Numbered from the stretch's first letter, positions 1-6,123 are shown. The stretch: 6,252 nt of DNA from Candidatus Delongbacteria bacterium (GCA_017997825.1 JAGOEH010000181.1:1-6252); one strand, 5' to 3'. Translations and numbers: made by a program. Notes: generated by a model not told the origin, from the letters alone.

Positions 1-1
1 T

Positions 2-823
2 CTGCGATTTTACCTTAACAATCCTGATACCTTCATCTATGTCAATACGGACGATCTCTTCCGTGAACTGGCGCATATTCATACCCGCCTTGGCCCAGGC
101 CGGATGATCCGGGTGGGGACCGGAGAATTCACCGACAGTCTGGCGTTGGATGCCTACACCGGATTTTCCGATCAGGTGATCGAGCATGTGGAGTCGATGC
201 CGCAAATCATATTCGAGCTGAAAACCAAATCGGATCAGATCGGGCTTCTTTCCCGTCATCCTCGGGTTTTACCCAATCTGGTGATCGGGTGGTCATTGAA
301 TCCCGAATCAGTGGTACATCAACAGGAGCCGGGAACCGCCGATCTCCGGCAGCGGCTCGAGGCAGCCCGAATCCTGATGCGGCGGGGATATAAGCTGGCT
401 CTGCATTTCGACCCGATCTTCCATTATCCTGATTGGGAACATGATTATCAGCACTTGATCTCTCTGGTCTTTCAGTATTTGGATCCCCGGCGCATCGCCT
501 GGATCTCGCTGGGCATATTCCGCTTCCAGCCGGATCTCCGTCAGAAAATCTTTCAACAGACTCCCGACAATCCCATTATCTATGATGAATTCATTCAGGG
601 AATAGACGGAAAACAGCGCCTCCATATCTCCATCCGCTATCAGATTTACCGGAACATGATCCAATGGCTTCACCGGATTGATCCCCGGCTCTTTATCTAT
701 TTATGTATGGAAAGCCATTATCTATGGCGGGAGCTCTTCGAGCATGCTCCGCAGAGCATGGCGGAAGTCGAATCCGGTTTCATCCGCCGCTATCGTTCCA
801 TGGATGAAAATCCTGCATTTTAA
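2..823 (+). CDS. SPL-like radical SAM family protein, 3' part (5' end outside window)
   Basis: The reading frame is open from base 2, so the gene starts upstream; the ATG at 104 is internal. The 273 visible residues lack the N-terminal CxxxCxxC [4Fe-4S] segment, which should lie off the window. What is seen matches the SPL (spore photoproduct lyase-like) radical SAM family: IYVNTDDLF (12-20), RVGTGEFTDSLALD (37-50), ELKTKS (72-77), GWSLNP (96-101), EPGT (109-112), LALHFDPI (132-139), WISLGIFRF (167-175) and YLCMES (233-238). True SPL repairs the UV spore photoproduct in DNA using a cysteine as H-atom donor (C141 in B. subtilis). By my hand alignment that position falls at about E42/F43 here, so the donor cysteine is missing. 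The only visible Cys is C235, near the C-terminus. The protein is therefore a family member of unknown reaction, not an SPL proper. It lies 75 nt upstream of lptE on the same strand. Family assignment is firm; function is not. Confidence 0.85.
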   Translation: MRFYLNNPDTFIYVNTDDLFRELAHIHTRLGPGRMIRVGTGEFTDSLALDAYTGFSDQVIEHVESMPQIIFELKTKSDQIGLLSRHPRVLPNLVIGWSLNPESVVHQQEPGTADLRQRLEAARILMRRGYKLALHFDPIFHYPDWEHDYQHLISLVFQYLDPRRIAWISLGIFRFQPDLRQKIFQQTPDNPIIYDEFIQGIDGKQRLHISIRYQIYRNMIQWLHRIDPRLFIYLCMESHYLWRELFEHAPQSMAEVESGFIRRYRSMDENPAF

Positions 824-825
824 CC

Positions 826-854
826 TTGATCTTTTAATGAATCCGATGTATCTT
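826..854 (+). promoter_or_regulatory. Candidate sigma70-type promoter for lptE-rarA
   Basis: TTGATC at 826-831 and TATCTT at 849-854 are separated by exactly 17 nt. Each box matches 4 of 6 consensus bases. A start near 861 would give a leader of about 38 nt before the lptE ATG at 899. It sits right after the stop codon of the SPL-like gene. The match is weak enough to arise by chance, and simple read-through from the upstream gene is the alternative. Confidence 0.3.
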
Positions 855-880
855 ACCTCCAAATCAAATCATTTTAATCG

Positions 881-902
881 AAGGAGATTCATGTTACGAT
901 GA
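881..902 (+). promoter_or_regulatory. Ribosome binding site with a 3-codon mini-ORF overlapping the lptE start
   Basis: AAGGAG at 881-886 is a strong Shine-Dalgarno sequence. It lies 4 nt from an ATG at 891, which opens a three-codon ORF (Met-Leu-Arg, stop TGA 900-902), and 12 nt from the lptE ATG at 899. The two reading frames overlap as ATGA. The lptE frame has a stop at 875-877 and no ATG, GTG or TTG between it and 899, so 899 is the only usual start. The spacing is long for direct initiation, so either initiation tolerates 12 nt or termination of the mini-ORF feeds re-initiation. The sequence is clear; any role for the mini-ORF is inference. Confidence 0.45.
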
Positions 903-1399
903 TCAACCGGTTATTGAGATTATTTCTGGGTCTCTTCCCAATCCTGTTCCTGCCGGGATGCTGGTATTACAGCACTTCCGACAGTCTGCCCCCCAATCTG
1001 AAAACCATTCACATCCGAACCGTCGAGAATAAAACCGCTCAGTTCGATTTGAGCGAGATGCTCACCAACCGGATCACCCAGGCCTTTATCGACAATGGAC
1101 GACTAAAACTGATCAACGATCCGGACCAGGCTGATCTGATCCTTCAAGTCCAGGTCATCCAATACGATAATAAGCCGTACACCTTCGGACAACAAGAAGA
1201 GGTCAGAGAGTACCGGGTCACACTATCTCTAAATGTGACCTGTAAAAATGTCAAAGAAAACAACAATCTCTGGAGCCGGTCCGGGTTATCGGATTTTACC
1301 AACTATAACCACCAGGAAGAGAATGAGGATCGGGCGATTCAGGAAACCGTTAAAAAGCTGTCCGAGGAACTGGTCAATAATACTCTGACGGTATGGTAG
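899..1399 (+). CDS. lptE: LptE-family LPS-assembly lipoprotein
   Basis: LptE is an outer-membrane lipoprotein that plugs the LptD barrel and helps deliver lipopolysaccharide to the cell surface. The 166-residue product begins with a short basic segment (MINRLLR) and a hydrophobic stretch (8-18) ending in the lipobox LPGC, so Cys21 should be the lipidated first residue. Position +2 is Trp, not Asp, consistent with outer-membrane sorting. The mature part matches the LptE fold: LPPNLKTIHIRTVENKT (30-46), an amphipathic helix (LSEMLTNRITQAFIDNGRLKLI, about 51-72), the strand ADLILQVQVIQYDNKPYT (78-95), YRVTLSLNVTC (105-115) and a C-terminal helix (146-162). Length is normal for the family. It is preceded by AAGGAG and followed 6 nt later by rarA, so the two are probably co-transcribed. 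The proline at lipobox position -2 is unusual but tolerated. Sequence conservation in this family is low; a generic LptE-like (PF04390-type) lipoprotein is the safe reading. Confidence 0.85.
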   Translation: MINRLLRLFLGLFPILFLPGCWYYSTSDSLPPNLKTIHIRTVENKTAQFDLSEMLTNRITQAFIDNGRLKLINDPDQADLILQVQVIQYDNKPYTFGQQEEVREYRVTLSLNVTCKNVKENNNLWSRSGLSDFTNYNHQEENEDRAIQETVKKLSEELVNNTLTVW

Positions 1400-1405
1400 A
1401 GCGCC

Positions 1406-2740
1406 ATGAAATCCGACAATCTTTTCAGTGAGACCGCCGGAACCCGGCCGGGACCATTGGCGGACCGAATCAGGCCGCGCCGAATGGATGATTTTGTCGG
1501 CCAGGAAAATTTGTTGGGTGAGGATGGGATTTTACGCCGGATGATCGAAAAAGACCGGCTGATATCGTTTTTGCTGTGGGGCCCTCCCGGCACAGGCAAA
1601 ACCACCATTGCTCATCTGGTGGCCCACTACACCGCCTCCTATTATCAGCTTTTCAGTGCTGTTACATCCAGCATCACCGAGCTGAAGAAAATCATCCATG
1701 ACGCGGAAGACCGCTGGAATTTCCATCAACAACGCACCATCATCTTTGTGGATGAAATCCACCATTTCAACAAATCCCAACAGGATGCATTTTTACCCTA
1801 TATTGAGCAGGGCAAGGTGATATTCATCGGGGCAACGACCGAAAATCCCTCTTTTTCCATCAATTCAGCCTTGCTGTCCCGTCTAAAGGTATTTATTCTC
1901 AAAAGTCTTGAAACCGAGGATATCATTATCATTCTGAAACGGGCCTTACAGGATCCGGATCAGGGATTAGGTATGGCCGCGATGGAGATTGAGGATAAAA
2001 CCCTGCGTCATATTGCAGAGCTGGCTTATGGAGATGCCCGGGTCGCCCTGAATATTTTGGAGGCCTCGGCTTTATTGGCCCAGGATTCCCATCAAATCAC
2101 GGATCAGACAGTCAGAAAAGTACTGCAACGGAATCCGCTTCGCTATGATAAAAACGGGGAGGAGCATTATAATCTGATTTCAGCCCTCCATAAATCGCTA
2201 CGGGATTCCGACGTGGATGCCGCCCTGTATTGGGCGATGCGGATGCTGGATTCCGGAGAGAATCCGCTCTTTGTGTTACGCCGGCTGGTCCGTTTTGCCT
2301 CCGAGGATGTCGGTTTGGCCGATCCCAAAGCCCTTGGACTGGCTATCAATGCCAAAGACGCTTATACCTTCCTGGGCCCTCCCGAGGGCTTCCTGGCCAT
2401 CCTGCAGATCACGGCTTATCTGGCTTGCGCTCCCAAAAGCAACGCACTATACAAAGCTGAAAAACTAATCCGGCAGGATATCGAACAGTACGGCCCTCTT
2501 CCTGTTCCGATGGTCATCCGGAACGCCCCCACCTCCTTCATGAAATCGGTAGGGTATGGAAAAGATTATATCTATGCTCATGATCATCCGGACCAGATTA
2601 TCCGGCAGGCTCATCTGCCCGAAGAAATTGCAGACAGAATATACTATCATCCAACCCAGCGCGGTCTGGAAGAAAAAATCCTTCGGTTCCTCAACGAGTA
2701 TCGCCGCTCCCATTCTTCATCTCCCCCATCAGCTCCATAA
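1406..2740 (+). CDS. rarA: Replication-associated recombination protein A (RarA/MgsA), AAA+ ATPase
   Basis: RarA is a cytoplasmic homotetrameric AAA+ ATPase, related to clamp-loader subunits and to eukaryotic Mgs1/WRNIP1, that acts at stalled or gapped replication forks and interacts with SSB. The 444-residue product has the full family layout and usual length. PLADRIRPRRMDDFVGQENLLG (17-38) precedes Walker A GPPGTGKT (59-66). Walker B with its extension is IIFVDEIHHFNKSQQDAFLP (112-131). Sensor 1 is GATTENPSF (142-150), the likely arginine finger is R159 in LLSRLKVF, and sensor 2 lies in GDARVALNILE (209-219). The C-terminal half carries the RarA tetramerisation region: HKSLRDSDVDAALYWAMRML (262-281), LRRLVRFASEDVGLADP (291-307) and IRNAPTSFMK (371-380). 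It ends in a Ser/Pro-rich tail. The start codon lies 6 nt after the lptE stop; only a weak purine patch precedes it, which suggests translational coupling. It converges on the barrel gene across 36 nt, where I see no good terminator. Confidence 0.96.
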   Translation: MKSDNLFSETAGTRPGPLADRIRPRRMDDFVGQENLLGEDGILRRMIEKDRLISFLLWGPPGTGKTTIAHLVAHYTASYYQLFSAVTSSITELKKIIHDAEDRWNFHQQRTIIFVDEIHHFNKSQQDAFLPYIEQGKVIFIGATTENPSFSINSALLSRLKVFILKSLETEDIIIILKRALQDPDQGLGMAAMEIEDKTLRHIAELAYGDARVALNILEASALLAQDSHQITDQTVRKVLQRNPLRYDKNGEEHYNLISALHKSLRDSDVDAALYWAMRMLDSGENPLFVLRRLVRFASEDVGLADPKALGLAINAKDAYTFLGPPEGFLAILQITAYLACAPKSNALYKAEKLIRQDIEQYGPLPVPMVIRNAPTSFMKSVGYGKDYIYAHDHPDQIIRQAHLPEEIADRIYYHPTQRGLEEKILRFLNEYRRSHSSSPPSAP

Positions 2741-2776
2741 CGTCGTCCGGTATGGGCGGCCGGGACAGCTCCTCTC

Positions 2777-4696
2777 CTACTTTTTAGACGAATGGCGCGA
2801 TTTCCGCCATTTCTTATACCAATAATCAATATCAACATTGGCATTCAACGAAAAATTCCGCTTGGCTTCCGAGCTGGAAATCATGGTATTTCCATCCTTA
2901 TCCTGATACTGCTCACGATAACGCACACTGATATCGATGGTTTTATGCGGAGTAATCACGAATTGGAATCCCCAGATCTCTCCATCTCGTTTTCGGTCCA
3001 GGATTTTCTCAAAATTTTTATGTTCGATAAAAAACGAAAACTTCTCCAGATAGCGAACCAAGTGATAATTCCACTGAATAGCGAAAGAGAAAAGCCGATC
3101 CTCGATCGATCCACGCTGAACATCACGGTATCGGCTCTGCAGATTGAGATAACCCGGCATTCGTAATTGGAAAAAACTATTCCAGCCGTACAACCAGTCT
3201 TTGGTGTCATTGACCTCTCTGGCGCGCGATACCAACGTCAGATTTCCCGCGGTGTCACTGATAAAACGGGCCTTATTGTATTCGTAACTCCGGTCAAAGA
3301 TCGACGAGATGAAGTTCGGACTCTGAAAATCCGCACCGATCCCAATGGTAATCCATTGATTCCGGTAGCTGACATTGGGAAAGGTAAATCCGGTGCCGAT
3401 CTTGCTGAAAGCGGCGATATCGCCGCTGACCACCATCTGTCCTTTCATCATCCTCATCCAGACATACTCACTCCCCAACGATACGGCATGAAAACTTCGA
3501 TCTTTCATTTTATCCAGGCGCTGAGGCTGAGTTGCCAGAATAATACTATCGGTAGCGTGGTTGAAATGTTTCGGTTCAGGGTCAATCAAATCAGGATAAT
3601 GATCGGCATCCCGATCTTTGATATTCGAATACTGATCGATATCTCCGATGTAAGTAAAATCCATCATCCAGTCGTCCGATTTCATCCAGGAAAAATAGGT
3701 CCCGAACACCCTGGGCTTGCCGATATCATTCACCATCAGAGAGAGTTTCCGGTCTTTGCCGTTCAGTTTGATCTCCAAGCCGTTGAGGTGTTCAAACGGC
3801 AGCATCACGGTATTATCATAATTGTCGACCAAAAATCCCCGCCCGAAGGTCAGATTCTCGATCAACCCGATTCTCAGATAAAAGGGAGATTCCGGTTTAT
3901 AAAGCTGAACAAAATAGATATTATTGATCAGATCTCTCCATTCATCCCAGTTATCATTATAAAATGTTCCTTTATTGGAGACTGCCAACCAGATATTATA
4001 CACAAAATAAAACTCTTGGTAGCGGAATTTGAGCAAGGCACCGGCATAATAGTAGCGTTCTTTCTCATAGGTTGCCATCCCGGCTTTGGACGAGGTGGAA
4101 AACCGAAATGATTTGGGCTGCATACTGGGAAGCAGGATGGGATGAATGGTATCCCCTACCGGGTATCGTTTCAGCCAATTCAGCATATACGCTCCATCCC
4201 GAACGGATTGATCGATGGTTTTCCGGTTCGGCATGGTCTCCGATGGGGTCATAATGAATGTATTAACCGGAATTGTCCGGATATCGTGATTGAGACGGAT
4301 ATCGACCGGGGTTTGCCCCAGGTTGCCGACTCCCCCCTTCTCCACATTGAGGGCATAGGTTAATCGCTTCACTCCCGGTTCACAATGAATGATCACACGC
4401 CCCTCAAACAAATAAAGACTGGTATCCGTCAACGAAATCCGCATCCGGGAACCAGGCAGCATCTCGATGATCTGGCCGGGTGATACTCGTAAAAAAGCCT
4501 TCTTCCCGCCGGACAAGATCTGGGTCTGATCTTCAATCGTTTTTCCCTGGATGGCTACAACCTTCAGGGTATCGCCAACAGCCGGATGGAACAAACGGAC
4601 ATCGGGAGCAAAAATCAATTCAGGTACCCCACCCCATGTCAGACTTAGTATCCCCAAACTCCAGATTAAAACCAACCACACTTTTTCAAATCTCAT
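2777..4696 (-). CDS. Secreted protein with FecR-like N-terminal region and probable outer-membrane beta-barrel
   Basis: I do not recognise a named family. The 639-residue product starts with a signal peptide (MRFEKVW, hydrophobic core 7-20, possible cleavage after TWG, 20-22). Residues about 30-150 read like a FecR domain: VGDTLKVV...GGKKAFLRVSPGQIIEMLPGSRMRIS...LYLFEGRVIIH, then a TPVDIRLN segment. From about 195 to the end, alternating aromatic/polar strands suggest an outer-membrane beta-barrel, for example YYYAGALLKFRYQEFYFVYN (215-234), WLYGWNSFFQLRMPGYLNLQ (501-520) and RNFSLNANVDIDYWY (613-627). The NLTFGRGFLVDNYDN stretch (281-295) looks like a conserved loop. Residues 361-375 form a thrombospondin-type-3-like acidic loop. 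The last strand is followed by a short basic tail (KKWRKSRHSSKK), unlike the terminal aromatic of many barrels. The start is supported by AAGGA (4704-4708), 7 nt upstream. Possible roles are surface porin, scaffold or secretion-related barrel, but none can be shown. The long plus-strand frame opposite it is a shadow. Confidence 0.75.
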   Translation of the reverse strand: MRFEKVWLVLIWSLGILSLTWGGVPELIFAPDVRLFHPAVGDTLKVVAIQGKTIEDQTQILSGGKKAFLRVSPGQIIEMLPGSRMRISLTDTSLYLFEGRVIIHCEPGVKRLTYALNVEKGGVGNLGQTPVDIRLNHDIRTIPVNTFIMTPSETMPNRKTIDQSVRDGAYMLNWLKRYPVGDTIHPILLPSMQPKSFRFSTSSKAGMATYEKERYYYAGALLKFRYQEFYFVYNIWLAVSNKGTFYNDNWDEWRDLINNIYFVQLYKPESPFYLRIGLIENLTFGRGFLVDNYDNTVMLPFEHLNGLEIKLNGKDRKLSLMVNDIGKPRVFGTYFSWMKSDDWMMDFTYIGDIDQYSNIKDRDADHYPDLIDPEPKHFNHATDSIILATQPQRLDKMKDRSFHAVSLGSEYVWMRMMKGQMVVSGDIAAFSKIGTGFTFPNVSYRNQWITIGIGADFQSPNFISSIFDRSYEYNKARFISDTAGNLTLVSRAREVNDTKDWLYGWNSFFQLRMPGYLNLQSRYRDVQRGSIEDRLFSFAIQWNYHLVRYLEKFSFFIEHKNFEKILDRKRDGEIWGFQFVITPHKTIDISVRYREQYQDKDGNTMISSSEAKRNFSLNANVDIDYWYKKWRKSRHSSKK

Positions 4697-4752
4697 ACCA
4701 TCATCCTTCCGGAATAGGTTGAATCCGGCCCTGAATTTTCCAGGCTCACCAT

Positions 4753-4774
4753 ATTGACTGACGTGACAATCAAT
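4753..4774 (-). repeat. Interrupted inverted repeat in barrel-gene leader
   Basis: ATTGACTG (4753-4760) and CAATCAAT (4767-4774) form 8-bp arms around a 6-nt centre. The arms have one mismatch in DNA. In minus-strand RNA that mismatch becomes a G-U pair, giving an unbroken 8-bp stem with a UCACGU loop. It would fall about 20-42 nt into the leader of the barrel-gene mRNA if the proposed promoter is right. It could be an mRNA hairpin or a protein-binding site; it could also be chance in AT-rich sequence. Confidence 0.35.
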
Positions 4775-4800
4775 CCAATAATCTTGATTCTTTTATACTT

Positions 4801-4829
4801 ATCATAGACTAATCCAGCCATAAAATCAA
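4801..4829 (-). promoter_or_regulatory. Candidate sigma70-type promoter for the barrel gene
   Basis: On the minus strand TTGATT (4829-4824) and TATGAT (4806-4801) are spaced by 17 nt, with 4/6 and 5/6 consensus matches, inside an AT-rich stretch. Transcription would start near 4794, giving a leader of about 98 nt before the ATG at 4696. This is the best promoter match in the window. The motif differs from the Bacteroidota-type TTTG/TAnnTTTG promoter, which I did not find here. Confidence 0.45.
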
Positions 4830-4928
4830 AAGAAAACAGTCATTTCCTAATAAAAATATAACGAATAAATAGATTTTGGCAAGATAAAATATCAATCAGA
4901 AAATTGTCGGGATGAGTCGTTACTGATC

Positions 4929-4971
4929 AAGCCGGCAGGGTAAGCATTTTGGAATCAAGACCCTGCCGCTT
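4929..4971. terminator. GC-rich hairpin after the methyltransferase gene, possible terminator
   Basis: CGGCAGGGT (4933-4941) pairs perfectly with ACCCTGCCG (4960-4968) over 9 bp with an 18-nt loop. AAG (4929-4931) can extend the stem with CTT (4969-4971) across a one-base bulge. It begins 45 nt past the methyltransferase stop codon. On the minus strand, where that gene is read, no U-tract follows; on the plus strand only UUUUA follows. It may therefore be an mRNA 3'-end stabilising hairpin or a weak terminator. Confidence 0.4.
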
Positions 4972-5015
4972 TTAGGCGATTCCGGTACCTCAGTTTGTAT
5001 GATGTGATCGGGTGA

Positions 5016-5816
5016 TCAATGAATAGCCGTGGCTTTAAAAAAGGTGTAGCAAAAAACCCCATCATCCTGGGTCGTTCTGTAAAGATCTTGTATCCCCAGT
5101 TTCCACTCTTGAGGGGTAATCAATCGCGATTGGAGAGCTTCCTTCTCGACACCTTCAATCATAGCGGTAAAGGTTTTTCGGGTAAATCCGTCCACCCATT
5201 CCGGGCGGCTTGAATCAACGTAAACCATGCGGGGGGAAATCCGGCATGCTGAAAAACCGGAACGGCAAAGCAGTGGATATAACTGACGGCCGATCAAAGC
5301 ATTTCCGCCATGAGCCGCCTGCAAACGCACCTGGCAATCGATGGCATTCCGTGCCGCCTGACTGTCGGGATGAAAATAGGTTGAACCATGGTCGCCCTCG
5401 ATCACCATGATGCTTCCATTCTTTTTTAAAACCCGCTTTAGGTTTTTCAATGCTGTCACTGGATCAGCCAGGTGTTCCAGTACAAAGCATACGACAACAT
5501 CATCAAAGTATCCGTCCGGAAAATCCAGATCATTGATATCGCCCGGCTGAAAACAAACATTGTCGATTCCCAGGCGATCGATCAACGCTTCGGCACGTCG
5601 AAGCGATTCGTCGGCGATATCGATCGAGACAAACCGGCAATCGGGATTTTTTAAAGCCATTATCCGGGTCTGTGAACCGACCCCGCATCCGGCTTCCAAC
5701 ACCCTCGAATGAGGAGGAAAAATGGAATCGGAGTGCAGGAGGTCATCCAATACCCCGGCCTGATCGTGAAGTCGTTGGCTTTCCTTCTCTGAATATCCGT
5801 GCACATATTTTTTCAT
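5016..5816 (-). CDS. Class I SAM-dependent methyltransferase (Methyltransf_11/UbiE-like)
   Basis: The product is a soluble, probably cytoplasmic methyltransferase using S-adenosylmethionine; the methyl acceptor is unknown. I set the start at the ATG at 5816 (266 aa), because GGAG (5829-5826) lies 9 nt upstream. Frames opening at TTG 5849 or ATG 5825 would be 277 or 269 aa, and the ATG at 5825 abuts that GGAG. Visible motifs are motif I VLEAGCGVGSQT (39-50), acidic residue D66 at the end of strand 2 (FVSIDIA), GDINDLDF (92-99) and the motif IV region YFDDVVVCFVLEHLADP (103-119). RVLKKNGSIMVIEGDH (128-143) follows. The YVHGYSEKESQRLHDQ opening (4-19) and the GRQLYPLL / SPRMVYVDSSRPEWVDGF segments (177-184, 194-211) look like a family-specific cap that sets the substrate. 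I recall similar proteins in clostridia and methanogens, without a defined substrate. It has no close partner gene: gaps of about 320 bp lie on both sides. C-terminal DDGVFCYTFFK closes the fold. Confidence 0.9.
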   Translation of the reverse strand: MKKYVHGYSEKESQRLHDQAGVLDDLLHSDSIFPPHSRVLEAGCGVGSQTRIMALKNPDCRFVSIDIADESLRRAEALIDRLGIDNVCFQPGDINDLDFPDGYFDDVVVCFVLEHLADPVTALKNLKRVLKKNGSIMVIEGDHGSTYFHPDSQAARNAIDCQVRLQAAHGGNALIGRQLYPLLCRSGFSACRISPRMVYVDSSRPEWVDGFTRKTFTAMIEGVEKEALQSRLITPQEWKLGIQDLYRTTQDDGVFCYTFFKATAIH

Positions 5817-5869
5817 TCCTGTCATCTCCGGTTTATGTATTACAATCAAACAATCGATGGATTCACCCT

Positions 5870-5881
5870 ATCCCCGGGGAT
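5870..5881. repeat. 12-bp perfect palindrome upstream of the methyltransferase gene
   Basis: ATCCCCGGGGAT is a perfect 12-bp palindrome located 54-65 bp upstream of the methyltransferase start, and the symmetry stops at its edges. The position would suit an operator, but no regulator is encoded nearby, and a single short palindrome can occur by chance. Confidence 0.25.
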
Positions 5882-5999
5882 GATTTCGAATGAACACCCG
5901 CAAAGGATAAAACGGACCATTGTTCATAAAAATACGCACGGAGATTGAGAAGGTTTCATCAAGGATGGACAAGTAGGTGCGACCTGCCGGGCGCACAAT

Positions 6000-6042
6000 A
6001 AAAAAGCCGCCTTCATCATGGTTTAGATGATTGAAGGCGGCT
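6000..6042 (-). terminator. Rho-independent terminator of the T9SS-cargo gene
   Basis: AGCCGCCTTCA (6005-6015) pairs with TGAAGGCGGCT (6032-6042) over 11 bp. The stem extends by TCAT/ATGA (6016-6019 with 6027-6030) across a single bulged T, leaving a 7-nt loop. Read on the minus strand it is followed directly by a run of U (complement of the A run at 6000-6005), then AUU. This is a textbook intrinsic terminator about 95 nt past the stop codon at 6138. On the plus strand a weaker U run (6046-6049) follows, so some bidirectional action is possible, though no plus-strand gene ends here. Confidence 0.85.
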
Positions 6043-6093
6043 GGATTTTAAAAAGCTGTCGATTCAGAGGCTGTCGTCACACCACGTTGCGAT

Positions 6094-6123
6094 TCCATGG
6101 TTCCCGGCACGGGTTCCGATGGA
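6094..6123 (-). other. Imperfect hairpin in the 3' untranslated region of the T9SS-cargo gene
   Basis: TCCAT (6094-6098), GG (6099-6100) and CCCG (6103-6106) pair with CGGG (6110-6113), CC (6116-6117) and ATGGA (6119-6123). There is a symmetric TT/TT internal loop, one bulged G and a 3-nt loop. It lies between the stop codon and the terminator of the T9SS-cargo gene. With no U-tract on the minus strand it is not a terminator itself; it may protect the mRNA 3' end or be a chance fold. Confidence 0.25.

Larger units (their letters stand above)
4697..5015. other. Intergenic region with barrel-gene promoter and leader
   Basis: This 319-bp gap separates two minus-strand genes and is markedly AT-rich at about 4780-4905. 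It contains, reading in the minus direction, the tail and hairpin after the methyltransferase gene (4929-4971), a candidate promoter (4801-4829), a leader inverted repeat (4753-4774) and the barrel-gene ribosome binding site (AAGGA at 4704-4708). I found no convincing small ORF or RNA gene. A leader of roughly 100 nt leaves room for regulation, but no known riboswitch pattern is visible. Confidence 0.6.

Noticed and set aside
308-673. 121-codon minus-strand open frame
   Set aside because: Opposite the SPL-like gene, which carries clear family motifs; no ribosome binding site or recognisable product.
740-762. GAGCATGCTCCGCAGAGCATG repeat-like/palindromic stretch
   Set aside because: It lies inside the SPL-like coding region and is explained by codons for Glu-His-Ala and Ser-Met; no sign of a mobile-element end or binding site.
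678-902. 74-codon plus-strand frame ending at the lptE start
   Set aside because: It overlaps the SPL-like coding sequence out of frame and looks like noise; only its last three codons, which follow a Shine-Dalgarno sequence, are worth mentioning as a mini-ORF.
2741-2776. GTCCGG...CCGGGAC as a terminator between the convergent genes
   Set aside because: The pairing needs a bulge and is only about 6 bp long, and no U-tract follows on either strand at the right place.
3167-4111. 314-codon plus-strand open frame
   Set aside because: It lies wholly opposite the 639-aa barrel gene; its translation is Ile/His/Pro-rich without domain features, as expected for an antisense shadow. The minus strand has a signal peptide, ribosome binding site and promoter.
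5005-5020. Direct repeat TGATC...TGATC around the methyltransferase stop codon
   Set aside because: Five-base repeats with no wider pattern; likely chance.
5817-5849. Longer methyltransferase start at TTG 5849 (or ATG 5825)
   Set aside because: The GGAG at 5829-5826 is placed correctly for the ATG at 5816, and the family-like sequence begins at MKKYVHGYS; the ATG at 5825 abuts that GGAG with no spacing, and the TTG has no clear ribosome binding site.
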